Source: Crotalaria pallida (taxonomy: Eukaryota; Streptophyta; Magnoliopsida; Fabales; Fabaceae). From it: DNA of 64,000 bases. How positions within the stretch are numbered: the first letter of the stretch is position 1; each line of letters opens with the position of its first letter. Made by a program: the position numbers and the translations under genes. Below the pieces are notes generated by a model. That model was not told the origin of the DNA. It did no database searches and saw nothing but the letters and a program-made list of their open reading frames with translations. The stretch is taken from NCBI GenBank assembly GCA_037953625.1, contig CM075655.1, forward strand, positions 17,502,001 to 17,566,000, given 5' to 3'. Below are positions 12,643 to 24,100 of this stretch, piece after piece.

Positions 12643-13940
12643 TGTTGGACTCTTTAGCAAGTATACTAGATCATACAATAATAATATAATGTAAGTTAAA
12701 TTATCATCCCACGAGGATTACAAATTGTTCAATTACTTTCACCTAAGAGTAGTTCTAAGTTCAACCTATTAAATTAAACTACTAATTAAATCTGATTTTT
12801 TTGAATAAAATAAAATAAAATACTGAAAAATAAAAAGAATAAAGTCTATGAAAGAAAAGTGGTTAGGAACTTAGTTTTATTGCAGGCATCATTAATTAAT
12901 TCTGAATTATTGTTTTTCCTTTAAATCATGAACAAACTCCTAAATTAGCAATTACTAGATTTCTCTTATGTAATTATTGTTTATTATTCAACTTGATAAA
13001 TTCTTATTCCTTAGAAATTTAAACCATTGAATAACCTTGAATAAGAACAGTGAATTTATGAAAAGTTACATAAAAATCCAAAAGTATTCCTACAAGTTGA
13101 ATAATTATGTTGTTTGATTGCATGACCTATTCTAAATCCTAATTTCCAATTCAGAATTTAGAGATCCAAAACACAAATTGATCAAGTTCATGCATAACAT
13201 TAAAAACACAATCAAACACGTGATTTAAAAATGAAAAAACACTAATTCATAAATTAAACTAATTATCCATACAAATGTACCATGTTCCTAACACAAGGGT
13301 TTAGTTACAACATCATAGAAGAAAGAAAAAAAACTGAAATAATGGAATTCATTCATAAATTACCACTAATTCTGCTCTGAATCTTCAATCTTCACTGGAT
13401 TCCTCCTTCAAATTGCCCCTAAATTGTGTAATCTCCCTTCTAAAAGCTCTTTAATGACTGCTAACCTAATTCTAAAACGTAGAATAAATACATAAAATAC
13501 AAATCCTAATAGAATCCTCCAAAATTGCTCAGAAATTGGCCCAATTAGGCCTCCTCGAGTCACGCGCGATTGGGCGTATGGGTCTCCACGCCTGGGCGCG
13601 CGCCATCTGATGAATACTGATTAACGTATCACGCGCGCCTGGGCACGGGCTCCATGAGTCTGGGTGTGCACAACAATTTTCGACTCCGTTTCTCTCCGTT
13701 CTTCTGTCATATTCAAGGTCTTCTTATGCTCTTCTCAGCTCCAATAATATTTTCTCCAAATAAAGCTCCAAAAGCACCTAAAACATACCCAAAACGGATC
13801 AAAACATTCAAAGGACTCTATAATACTAAAAATTCCTAAAACTAATACAAATTACCTATATTTAAAAGAAAAACAAGTCAAAACCATAGCAAAAGGAAAT
13901 GAAATTAAGCCCTAAAACATCATATATTAGACCCAAATCA
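12643..13940 (-). mobile_element. Athila/Tat-type solo LTR (1298 bp)
   Basis: Plus-strand ends are TGTTGGACTC and ACCCAAATCA, giving TG...CA on the minus strand. A perfect GTCTC duplication flanks it (12638-12642 and 13941-13945). It is homologous to the LTR of element E (50111-50362 plus 57498-58538), which is followed by an Athila-type PBS and gag. That assigns family and orientation. No internal ORF. Confidence 0.9.
13562..13670. repeat. GC-rich quasi-palindrome array, spacing 22-47-21
   Basis: Four related boxes around CGCGCCTGGGCGCG are centred at 13571, 13593, 13640 and 13661. The GC and CpG content contrasts sharply with the AT-rich LTR. Element E has three boxes at 58189, 58237 and 58259 (48, 22). 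The layout parallels the AT-rich palindrome arrays of other families. Confidence 0.75.
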
Positions 13941-14300
13941 GTCTCCCACATAACGTTAGTAATCGATTACTTTCCCAAAGGTAATCGATTACTTCTTTAA
14001 ATTCAATTCTTAGGGCTTTTCATAGAAACATGGTAATCGATTATCTCCACAAGGTAATTGATTACCCTACTGGATTTTCATACTTTGAGTGCTTCTAACT
14101 CTAAGGTATTTCCCTTAACCCCTATACTCATTTTGGCTATGATTACTCTATTCAATCCTAACTTACTCATATGGTTATCATGGGCTTAACTTAGATTATT
14201 AAAATTAAACTTGGAATTTAAAATCAGGATGTTACACACATGTAGTTGTGCGCAGCGGTAAGACGCACATTTAGTTGTGCCCAGTGGTGGGTTCACATTA

Positions 14301-14312
14301 TGGTATCAGAGC
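14301..14312 (+). other. Primer binding site of element A (tRNA-iMet)
   Basis: TGGTATCAGAGC, the common plant LTR-retrotransposon PBS complementary to the 3' end of initiator tRNA-Met, three bases after the 5' LTR end. Confidence 0.9.
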
Positions 14313-14471
14313 ATTTTCCCTCGGCTTTGGAGTGTGGATTCACAACTCCAGTGGTTACTCACCAAGCAAGTGACCAACAGGTATTTAAGTGTTTAAGTTA
14401 ATTAGTAAGATGCACATGTAATTGTTTACTTGTGCAGATGTTAACTGACTACTCCCTCATGACTAAACAAT

Positions 14472-15235
14472 ATGGTTGGGAGACACGCTGAGAATGACAC
14501 GATGGCTGTTATCTTGAAAAATCTGATTCAGATGAACCAGAACTAGGCCGCGAATATAGCACAGATGCAACAAAACCAGGTCGAGAATATAGCAGCAGAA
14601 GCAGCATTTAATCCTCCACCACCAGCTCTTGTAGAGATCGATTGGTTGGCCAGATTCAAGAAGAACGAGCCGCCTAGGTTCGAAGGAGGATACAATTCGG
14701 ATGGGGCTCAAAAATGGCTCCAAGAAATTGAGAAGATCCTCCGATCTCTACAGCCACCTGCCGATCACAGAGTTCGATTGGCTGAATATGTGTTGACCAG
14801 TGAGGCTGAGCATTGGTGGGAGCAACAACCGAGGGACTTGGAAGCAGTGGACTAGGAGATTACTTGGGATCTATTCAAGATCCGTTTTCTTGGCACGTAC
14901 TTTCCCGAGGATGTGAGAAGGGAAAAAGAGATAGCTTTACTCAAGTTGGAGCAAGGAAGCTTAAGTGTCAGGGAATATGCGGCATAGTTTGAGGACTTAA
15001 TTCGTTATTCTAGCGGCTACAGGGATGCGGACGAAAGCGCTAAATGCATCAAGTTTGAGTCCGGTCTCTGCACAAAAATCAGAGTTGCTTTTGAGTACCA
15101 GAATATTGTTAATCTCTCTCAGCTTGTGAATATGACAAGCACTTATGAGAAGGAACTTAAGCAAGACTTAGCTGACGAGAGTAGCAAGGCAGCACAGAAA
15201 TCAGTCAGTCTCATCAAGGGCAAGGGCCCAGTGCA
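14472..15235 (+). pseudogene. Element A gag (capsid)
   Basis: The gag reading frame of a chromovirus begins at ATG 14472-14474. Family landmarks are PPRFEGGYNSDGAQKWLQEIE, then FLGTYFPEDVRREKE, LLKLEQGSLSVREYA and MTSTYEKELKQ. Stop codons interrupt it, for example near 14545, at 14853-14855 and near 14985. The zinc knuckle further on (about 15370-15420) has lost its cysteines, reading YFFYGQPGHFAFSFPKN. Gag would package the element RNA into particles; this copy cannot make a full protein. Confidence 0.85.
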
Positions 15236-15497
15236 ATGATTAGGCCCTTATTCTAGTCCTAGAGCAGCAATTCCTATGGCGACAAGGCAGAGTGTACCCC
15301 CTTCGGTCCCTATTTCACCATGTTCTAGTTGTGAGTTGGTATAGGGATAATCCTAGAAGAGAAAGTCTCTATTTCTTCTACGGACAGCCTGGACATTTTG
15401 CTTTTAGTTTCCCCAAGAATCCACTTAAGAAAGAAGGGAATGAAACTCAGGTCGGGCAAGCGGGAGCTAGCCCATTTAGAAGGGAAAGGTCTAAACT

Positions 15498-16619
15498 ATG
15501 GATGGAGAGGAGGTGGAGTTGTCTGACGAGCTCATCAGAGGTACATGTACTATTAATGATATATCTTGTGGTGTACTATTTGATTGTGGAACTTCCCATT
15601 CTTTCATCCCTCATAGTTGCATGAAGAAGTTAGGGCTATCATCTGTTGAGATGCCATTTCAATTATCTGCTTCTACTCCAACTAGCCCTTCTATTATTAC
15701 GTCACAAATGTGTCTTAATTGCCCTCTTCGGGTAATGGAGCAAAACTTCACCGTTAATCTTATTTGTCTTCCCTTAACTTATCTGGATATCATGTTGGGT
15801 ATGGACTGAATGTCTACCCATCATGTCTTAATCGATTGTAAGAAGAAATCTATTGTCTTTAATTATCCATCTCTTGCTGCCATGGAAGTTAAAGAAGTGG
15901 TTGATGTGAGCAGAATTCCAGTAGTCAAGGAATTTCCTGAAGTCTTTCCCGAGGAGATTCCGGGACTACCACCTCATAGAGAAGACGAGTTTAGTATTGA
16001 TCTGGTTCCTGGAGCAGGACCGGTTTCCATAGCTCCTTACAAAATGGCACCTACTGAATTAGCAGAGTTAACGAAGCAGTTGGATGAGTTATTGGCGAAG
16101 GAGTTCATTCGGCCTAGTGTATCCCCATGGGGAACTCCGGTTCTTAACGCGAGGACGGTGAAGAACAAATACCCTCTTCCTCGCATTGATGACTTATTAA
16201 ATCAGTTGAGAGGTGCTGCAATTTTCTCCAATGTTGATCTTCGATGTGGATACCACCATATTCGCATCAGGGAGGAGGACATTCCTAAGACGGCCTTCAG
16301 GACTCGTTATGAGCACTTTGAACATGTTGTGATGCCCTTCGGTCTAACAAATGCTCCTGCAATATTCATGGACTACATGAATAGGATCTTTTGACCCTTC
16401 TTAGATTCTTTTGTTATCATGTTTATTGATGATATACTAATCTATTCTAAGAATCCCATCGAGCATGAGGAGCACTTGAGAATTGTGTTGCAGGTTCTCA
16501 AGGAGAACCAGCTCTATGCAAAACTGTCTAAATACAGCTTCTGGTTGCAGGAGGTACATTTCTTAGGCCATATAAATTCTGAGAAAGGTGTGATCCCTCC
16601 TAGGTGGAAGCAGTATTAA
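15498..16619 (+). pseudogene. Element A protease and reverse transcriptase
   Basis: The protease has the active-site region FDCGTSHSFIPHSCMKKLG (normally DSGASHSF) and ends LDIMLGMD before an in-frame stop at 15807-15809. The RT continues with FPEVFPEEIPGLPPHRE, KEFIRPSVSPWGTPVL, NVDLRCGYHHIRI, KTAFRTRYEHFEHVVMPFGL and the catalytic FIDDILIYSK at about 16420. A TGA at 16392-16394 splits RT, and the frame shifts near 16605. Order gag-PR-RT-RH-INT identifies Ty3/Gypsy. Confidence 0.9.
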
Positions 16620-17225
16620 AGTGGGAGAGGCCCACGACAATGACGGAAATCAGGAGTTTCCTTGGCATGGCGGGCTACTACAGGAGATTCATTAAAGGAT
16701 TCTCCAAGTTAGCTCTTCCGCTAACTAAATTTACTAGAAAGGATGTACCTTATCAGTGGTCACCGCAATGTGAGCAGAGTTTCCAAGAGCTGAAGAAGAG
16801 ATTGACTAGCTCTCCGGTGTTAATTTTGTCGGATCTGACCCAATCCTTCAATGTTTATTGTGATGCTTCGAAGCAAGGATTAGGCTGTGTGCTAATGCAG
16901 CAGGGTAAAGTCATAGCTTATGCATCTAGGCAGCTCTGACAGAATGAACAGAGCTATCCCACCCATGACCTAGAATTGGCATCTATTGTGTTCGCTCAAA
17001 ATTTGGAGATACTATTTATATGGCGCACAATTTGAAGTCTTCAGCGATCATAAGAGTCTTAAGTTCCTATTTGATCAAAAAGAGTTGAATATGTGACAGG
17101 GAATATGGATGGAGTTTCTGAAAGACTTTGATTTCAATCTTCATTATCAACCTGGCAAGGCAAATGTGGTAGTAGATGCTCTAAGCCACAAGTCCTTGCA
17201 CATCAGTAACTTGATGGTGAAAGAA
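16604..17225 (+). pseudogene. Element A RNase H
   Basis: The RT thumb and RNase H start with SFLGMAGYYRRFIKGFSK and continue to VYCDASKQGLGCVLMQ, which contains the catalytic aspartate, and VIAYASRQL. A TGA at 16937-16939 and frameshifts near 17000 break it. The end is recognisable as HYQPGKANVVVDALSHKS at about 17140-17190. Confidence 0.85.
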
Positions 17226-17231
17226 ATGTAA

Positions 17232-18717
17232 TTGATGCAGGAATTCAACAATCTTAATATGGGCATGCAGGTGAAAGAGAAAAGCATGGTCCTGGAAATG
17301 TTGCAAATCACAAATGAGTTTGTGGAACTTATCAAAGACAGACAAGCTGATGATGAAGAGCTACAGAAACAGTTGGAAAGGGTGATAGAAGAAGAGGAAC
17401 CTGATTTCAAGAAGGGTTCCGATGGCATTATTTGTTTCAGAAATTGGGTGTGCGTCCCTATGGACTTTGAAGTTAGAAGAATGGTCTTAAAAGAGGCTCA
17501 CAAGACTAAGTTGAGTCTTCATCTGGGTACCACCAAGATGTATCAAGATCTAAAAAGATTATTTTGGTGAACAGGATTAAAAAGGATGTAGCAGATTATG
17601 TGTCTCGATGCTTAGTTTGTCAAAAGGCTAAGATCGAGCACTAGAAGCCAGGCGATTTATTATGATCCCTTGAAATTCCGAGTGGAAATGGGATAGCATT
17701 GCTATGGACTTCATTTCAGGTTTACCAAGAACCACTTCAGGGTGTGATGCTAATTGGGTTGTTGTGGATCGGCTGACAAGGGGTGCTCATTTTATTTCGA
17801 TGAATGTGAAGTATAGCTTAGAGAAGCTGACTCAATTGTATATTAGGGACATAGTGAAGCTTCATGGTGTTCCTTCTAGCATAGTGTCAGACCGCGATCC
17901 GAGAATTTTATCCCGATTCTGGCAGTCTTTGCAGTAGGCTTTGGGTACTAAGCTGAAATTTAGTACAGCCTATCATCTGTAGACCGATGGACAATCAGAG
18001 CGTACTATTCATTCTTGGGAAGACCTGTTAAGGACTTGTGTGGTTGAGAAGTCAGGTAGTTGGGAGCATCTCTTACCATTGATTGAATTCACGTACAACA
18101 ATATCTTCCATTCTAGTATCGGGATGGCACCATTTGAGACTCTATATGGCAGGAAATGTAGAACGCCTCTCTATTGGTTTCATATTGGTGAGAATCTGTT
18201 AATTGGCCCAGATATTGTGCAGGAGACTACAGAAAAGATCACCATGATTAAAGACAAGATGAAAGCTTCACAAGACTGTCAGAAGAGTTATGCTGATAAG
18301 CATAGGAGGCCCTTAGAGTTTGAGGCAGGAGATTATGTTTTCGTGAGGGTGTCCCCTACGACAGGTATTGGACGAGCAATAAAGTCCAAGAAGCTGACAC
18401 CGCGATTCATTGGACCTTATCAGATATTGGAGAAAGACAGACCAATAGCCTACAGAATTGTCTTACCTCCACATCTTTCTAAGTTACACGATGTATTCCA
18501 TGTTTCTCAGCTTCGGAAGTATGTCTATGATCCTTCCCATGTGATAGCACAGGATGAATTGCCATTGAAGCAACCGGTCATAATCGAGGATCGACGAATT
18601 AAACAGCTAAGAGGCAAGGAGATTCCATTGGTGAAGGTTATCTGGAGTAGGAACAACGTGGAGGAGGCTACATGGGAACTAGATGACAAGATGAAAGAGT
18701 CTCATCCACAGCTGTAA
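17232..18717 (+). pseudogene. Element A integrase with C-terminal chromodomain
   Basis: The zinc-binding region LHLGTTKMYQDLKRLFW...CLVCQKAK is followed by the catalytic core: MDFISGLPRTTSGCDA with the first Asp, VPSSIVSDRDPRI with the second, and DGQSERTIH with the Glu. After the core come AGDYVFVRVSPTTGIGR (GPY/F-like region) and LSKLHDVFHVSQLRKY. The end LVKVIWSRNNVEEATWEL is the chromodomain of Tekay/Del chromoviruses. Stops at 17568-17570, near 17643 and at 17935-17937 make it a pseudogene, but 18040-18717 is open for 225 codons. Confidence 0.9.
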
Positions 18718-18751
18718 ATCCTGAACTAAATTTCGGGGACGAAATTCGGGT

Positions 18752-18765
18752 AAGTGGGAGAGGAT
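18752..18765 (+). other. Polypurine tract of element A
   Basis: AAGTGGGAGAGGAT directly precedes the 3' LTR start TGTGACATCC. Confidence 0.75.
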
Positions 18766-19054
18766 TGTGACATCCCTAATTTAATTCCAAGTATAATCAA
18801 CATGATAATAAGCTTTGGGTGAAGAGAATAAATATGCCAAGTTAAAACTAGTGAAATAAAAGACCCGTTTCAGAGTTAAGAACATAGAACTTTAGGAAAT
18901 TGGAAGTAAAAGATTTACAACTCAAAACATAAATTCCACCGTTGGATATGAAGATTAGTGTGTCGAAAAGCTTGCTTTCAAATTTGAGCAAGATCCGACG
19001 AATAACGAAGAAGTTATGACATTTTGAAGTGCCAAGAAAATGAAAATTTGTTGG

Positions 19055-19160
19055 ACTAATCGAGTAGTGCAAGCACTAATCGAGTAGTCCATGCCAACAG
19101 CAAGCCAGAAAAATGAGATTTCCTAAACTACTCGAGTATTGCATGGACTACTCGAGTAGT
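19055..19160. repeat. Palindrome cluster (ACTACTCGAGTAGT), spacing 20-52-20
   Basis: Centres at 19061, 19081, 19133 and 19153. Boxes 1 and 2 read ACTAATCGAGTAGT, box 3 ACTACTCGAGTATT and box 4 is the perfect ACTACTCGAGTAGT. The linker holds GAAAAATGAG..TTTCCTAAAC, which resembles GAAATAGAAC..TTCTTTAAAC in the Copia linker at 3799-3819 (about 15 of 21 positions). Confidence 0.9.
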
Positions 19161-20129
19161 ACGACCTAGGAGTGAAAAAAACAAAAACCGTGAGGGAGCT
19201 TTATTCGTTTCATTCCTTCTTCACTAAGGCAAACCCCAAGCTCCCAAGCAAACCCCAAGTTCCATAACTCATCTCCTAAGGCTTTGATCATCAACCATTG
19301 CACTCATATCATCAAGCTTTATTCCTTCTCTTTTTATTGGTGGTGACCCCATTTCCTTTGAACTTCATCACCATCTCCCTCTCCTTGGTTCTCTCTCTCT
19401 CTCTCCACTTATCAAGCAAGTGGCTAGGTGAGTTGTCCAAGTTCCTTCCTTTCCTTTTCCTTCCAAGTACGTGATTATCATCATCTTTAATAGATGTTAT
19501 CTTTTTTTGTTCCTTAAAGAGGGTAATGGCTCATTCTCTCTCTTGAGTTTCCCTCTCTATTCCAAGGAAAGGTGGTAGACTGCTCCACACAATCTTATTG
19601 TTGCTTCTCGTCATTCTTCAGCTCGTCTATTAACTTCTCTTCTTCATCGCCTCACTCGGATCATACGGCTTCGATTTTTAAAGCTAGGGTTTAGTATTTT
19701 CTCTCTCTCTACGAGGTTGAGGTAAGAGGGGGTGTTACCTTAGCTTAGAAAATGTATTTCTAGGTAGTTTATAGTGATGATTAAGACCTGATGATTTTGT
19801 ATGTTAACGAACCTTAGGGTAACCAATAATAATAAATAATAGTGACTTAAGGAAAGAATAGAAAATCCTCCCTTGATATTTATGTTTTACATGCATGATG
19901 TGATGTTTTGAGTGTAATATTTGTTAATTTCCTTGGAAATATGAATGTGTGGTTGGCTGCATTAATTGTTGTTACTTGAAATGCTTATAGGTGAAATAAT
20001 AGAATGAAAAAGGAAACGATATTAATGTGCTAACGGGTATAGGAGGAATATGGTTGAATAAATGGAATAGAGCAAAGAAAGAGAATGTGATAAATACTAA
20101 AGGAATTGGTATGCAGATGCCCAGCCAAG

Positions 20130-20797
20130 TAAGGTGCATTGGTTGCGTAAGACACACATGTAGTTGTGCGCAGCGGTAAGACGCACATGTAGTTGTGCAC
20201 AGTGGTGGGTTCGCAAACCTTAAAAAGAGGATTAATTATGTTATGTGAATACCAGGCCATGTAAGTACGCCCCGTTGGGTGCATTGGTTACGTAAGAGGC
20301 CCACGTAGTTGTACGCAGCGGTAAGACGCACATGTAGTTGTACGTAGTGGTGGGTTCACAAAACCTTAGTTAAAGGATTAGGTGCGCTTCATGAATACCA
20401 GGCCAAGTAAGTAGCCCCATTGGGTGCATTGGTTGTGTAAGACACACATGTAGTTGTGCGCAGTGGTAAGACACACATGTAGTTGTGCGCAGTAGTGGGT
20501 TCACAAAACCTTAGTTAAAGGATTATGTGCGCTTCGTGAATACCAGGCCAAGTAAGTACCCCCGTTGTGTGCATTGGTTGCATAAGACACACATGTAATT
20601 ATGCACAACGGTAAGACGCACATGTAGTTGTGCGCAATGCTGGGTTCACAAAACCTTAGTTAAAGGATTAGGTGCTCTTTATGAATATCAGGCCAAGTAA
20701 GTACGCCCCATTGGGTGCATTGGTTGCGTAAGACTCCCATGTAGTTGTGCGTAGCGGTAATACGCACATGTAGTTGTAGCGCAGTGGTGGGTTCACA
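20130..20797 (+). repeat. Tandem 145-bp repeats with hairpin pairs, A 3' LTR
   Basis: Five units begin at 20151, 20296, 20441, 20586 and 20732 (steps 145, 145, 145, 146). Each has two GCACATGTAGTTGTGCGC-type inverted repeats about 29 bp apart, followed by the shared phrase GTGGGTTCACAAAACC. Confidence 0.9.
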
Positions 20798-21194
20798 AAG
20801 CCGTCAAAAATAAAGGTATTAGGATGTCGAAAGAAAACGAGGATAAGAATTTAACGAGAAAGGAGTTGAATAGGATTCGAATGAGAATAGCTGAGTGAGA
20901 AGAGTGAAATAAGAACAGGAGGTAGAGGATGATCAGGTTCAAGATTAGAGTAATAAAACGAGAATGAAATGATAAGTGCTTGTGAATGAAACGAATTGGA
21001 TTGGAAATTGTCTTGTACTTATGTGATTATCTGCTGCATTGTTTATGACTTAGTTATTATTATATCTAGTTAGATTTCATTCGCTAAGTTCTATTTAATG
21101 CTCATCTCTTATCTGTTTTTATACAGGTTCAGAGTATGAGCTGACCGATATTGAGGCCGAGCAGGTGCATGCGCACTCCCTCGCAAGGAGTGTG

Positions 21195-24100
21195 TGTGAG
21201 ACCCGCAATTTTATCCTAAATTATTTGTGATTTTATAATTGAAATTAGGAAATTATGCTTGATTTTGATGTCTGGATTTAATTAAAAATATGGGTATATA
21301 TGTATATACACGTGATATATATATATAGGTATATATATTATATACCAATGTTTTCCCTAGTTTATTTAAATGAAAATATTTTAAGATAAAGTATTTGATT
21401 TAAATGATTTTTGATTTTTGAAGGATTAGAGTATCCTATCTTTAAAAATTCATATCGTTTCAACTGTACGTCGAAAAATTACAAATGATATGTCAAAACG
21501 ATCGTATCGAAATCTAGATTATGAAAATGCAAGGTTTTGATTATTATTTTTGAGTTTTCAAAATTTTATCACTGCTGCAATAGAAACGAATTTTTGAGTT
21601 TTGAGAACCAATGTATGGTTTTAATGCATTTAATAATCTTTTGACTAAAAGTTTATTTTATTTTAAATCAAAATACATCTCTGAAGTGGTATAATGTATT
21701 ATTTTTCAAATTAAGTGTATTTTCGTATTTTTATTATTTTTAAATTTTTGGAAAGCCTAGAAAGTGTATTTTTGAAGAAATGATCTTAGAACTTCAAAAA
21801 TTCATAACTTTCAAACCGTAGGTCCAAAAATTACAAACTTTATATGAAAATGATCGTATTGAAATGTAGAATCTTAATATGTAAAAATAAAATTTTTATT
21901 TTACTATTTGCGAAAAATTTTGTACAGTAGGTAGAAAATCAAGTTTTAAATAATTAAGTGATTGGGTAATTATATAGGCACCTCCACAATGAACCAATGA
22001 GAATTTTTCTATCTTATCTTATATATATGCACCGTCCAAAAATCATAGGAAAGAGGGGGAGAATAGTTCTGAAGTTTGTGAGAGTTATCCTTGAATTAAA
22101 ATGCCTTAGGAATCAACAAAGTCCCATTTAATGCTAGTTCATGTTCCAAGTAGTATTTGAAAATTTTTGAATGGAACTTGGAGGAGGGGCCACGAAATTT
22201 AGGTCAGAAATATGAAGGGGAATGCACCTCCAAACACCTATAAATAGAGAGCCTTAGTTTCACCTCTTTCACACACAAAATTCTGATAGTTTCACAAAGA
22301 AAAAAAAAATACATTCCAAGGAGAAAAATAGAGAGAGTGGGACGAGTAAGCTAGAGGGAGGAAGGAATTGCTTGGTTGCTTGAAGTTTTCTAAAAAGCTT
22401 AAGGAGTAGAGGTATTCCAAAAATCACTTTTGTATTTAAGCTATTTTTAAGTTATTCTGATTTTAGTTTTGATTCAATCTTCTGAAATTTTCTATAGTTG
22501 TTCTGAACTTTTATTTTCATTTTAAAGTTACTTTTGAGTATGTGAAATTATTTTTGAAGTCATATGAATTAAGAATGGGAAAAGGGACACAAAAGAGTGT
22601 TTAAAGGGATTCATCTCCCCTTTTCTTAAAATTCTTAAGATGACTAAATATTCTGATGAGATTGATTAATTTATTTTTCTGGGTTTATTTTGTTTCTTAG
22701 AACATATGAATTTTGGAAAAAAGTTTGTAAGATTAAATAATTTGGTATTCTTCTTTTCATTGTTTTATGTCTTTGTATTAAGAAATAATAATCAATGAGT
22801 AAATGATAAATAGAAAAATTTTAATCTCTGGTATCTATATATATGTATGAACCGTGGTATGTATAGTAAAAAGATTGAAGATTTATTTGTGTGTGTATTG
22901 TTGATTTATAAAGGGAATAGAAAATTTAAAAAGGAATTAAAAAGGATTTTTTTATTTTAATTTCTTTATTTTGGGCGTGTGACATATATGTATGTATATA
23001 TATGATTAGATGATATTATATGTTGTATTTCATGTGTGCATGAGTTTTGGTTAATCTTCAAAAGAATAAGTAATTTCTTAAAGAAAGAAATGAAACTGAT
23101 GAAAGGAATTAAAAATGATTTTTAGAAATAAAATAATATTCTGGAAAATTTTGATGCAAATAAAGTATATGGAATCATATGTCATGAAATTTATTTTTAT
23201 GTAGTTGTTACTGTCTGATTTTATTGGATTTTCTGCTGTCTGGATTTAAGTTTAAGAACAATGAGTAATTGAATAAATAAAAAAATAAATTTTCTGAAAA
23301 AAAAATAATTTTGGACCGTAAGGTCTATGATGATATTTTAAATAATTTTTGTAATTTATTTGTTGTATGATTGGTAGTTAAATTATATTTGATTGTTTAA
23401 AAGGAATAGGAAATATGGTAGTTGTTATAAACCTATAAGAACATGTATTCTTTTGATTAATTATATGAGTATGTAATTTATATATTTGTAAATGTTATTT
23501 GCTAGAAAAAAATGAATTATTTTCTAAAAAGAAGTTTATTTTATATTTTGCTAAGAATTTGATCTCTTGTATTGTTTTGTTCTTAGTATATGTAATGATG
23601 TAATTATATTATAAGGATGCTTTAGGAAATGAAAATATTTTTCTAATTTTTATATACATGCTAGTCGAAATTTTGTTAGGAAAAGAAATTAAATTTTATT
23701 GAATTTTTCTAATTGATTTGATGATTGCTTTAGTATGTTTATAGAATATATTATATGTTTATATGGAAAAGACTAATTTTGAAAGTTTCATTTTTATTCT
23801 AGGAATTTATTTTCTGAAAAATTTATTTATTTAAGATCCCAAATGACTATTTTTGGAGAATGTTAGTGATACCTTGTTTGTATGTGCAAATATGATATAG
23901 AAATCAATAGAAATAAGTGTTTTGATTAATTGCTTTGATCTTATGAAAATATTTAGTTGCTATCTAGAAATTTAGAATGCATGAAAATTGATATTTTATT
24001 TGAAGTATTTGTATTTTTTTTAAAATTGTAGCATAAGTAGGAATTGTATCTGAATTGTTGGCTTGAACCTTAATTGAATTGATGCAACTTTTCTGTGGCT

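Larger units (their letters stand above)
12507..14065. repeat. Palindrome array (TAATCGATTA) of LTR B, four units
   Basis: Centres at 12513, 12534, 12587, 12609, then after the solo LTR 13964, 13986, 14038 and 14059. Subtracting the inserted 1303 bp (LTR plus 5-bp duplication) gives steps of 21, 53, 22, 52, 22, 52 and 21. Boxes 4 and 8 are TAATTGATTA variants. Linkers share the motif (plus strand) TTTCATAGAAACATGG. Confidence 0.9.
7685..14236 (-). mobile_element. Solo LTR B (Gypsy-like), nested in A, hosting two further LTRs
   Basis: Bounded by TGTAACTTGTG and GGATGTTACA with a perfect CACAT duplication. With the C insertion and the Athila-type solo LTR removed, about 2.5 kb remains, a plausible single LTR with no coding region. 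The minus strand gives TGTAACATCC at 14236, so it is probably minus-oriented. It contains eight TAATCGATTA boxes in four regular units. On the minus strand, the sequence near 9050 resembles 48420-48530, another LTR of this family. Confidence 0.75.
5865..14297 (+). mobile_element. Element A (Gypsy, Tekay-like) 5' LTR, interrupted and U5-deleted
   Basis: It starts TGTAACATCCTTAATTTAA, matching the 3' LTR start at 18766 (TGTGACATCC). It is split by nested solo LTR B at 7685-14236 with CACAT on both sides (7680-7684 and 14237-14241). The LTR resumes at 14242 and ends GGGTTCACA at 14297, three bases before the PBS. The 3' copy continues well beyond the equivalent point at 20797, so this copy seems to have lost its U5 by deletion between two short ..ACA sites. 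It includes the ACTACTCGAGTAGT boxes (6154-6268) and the 145-bp repeats. Confidence 0.75.
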
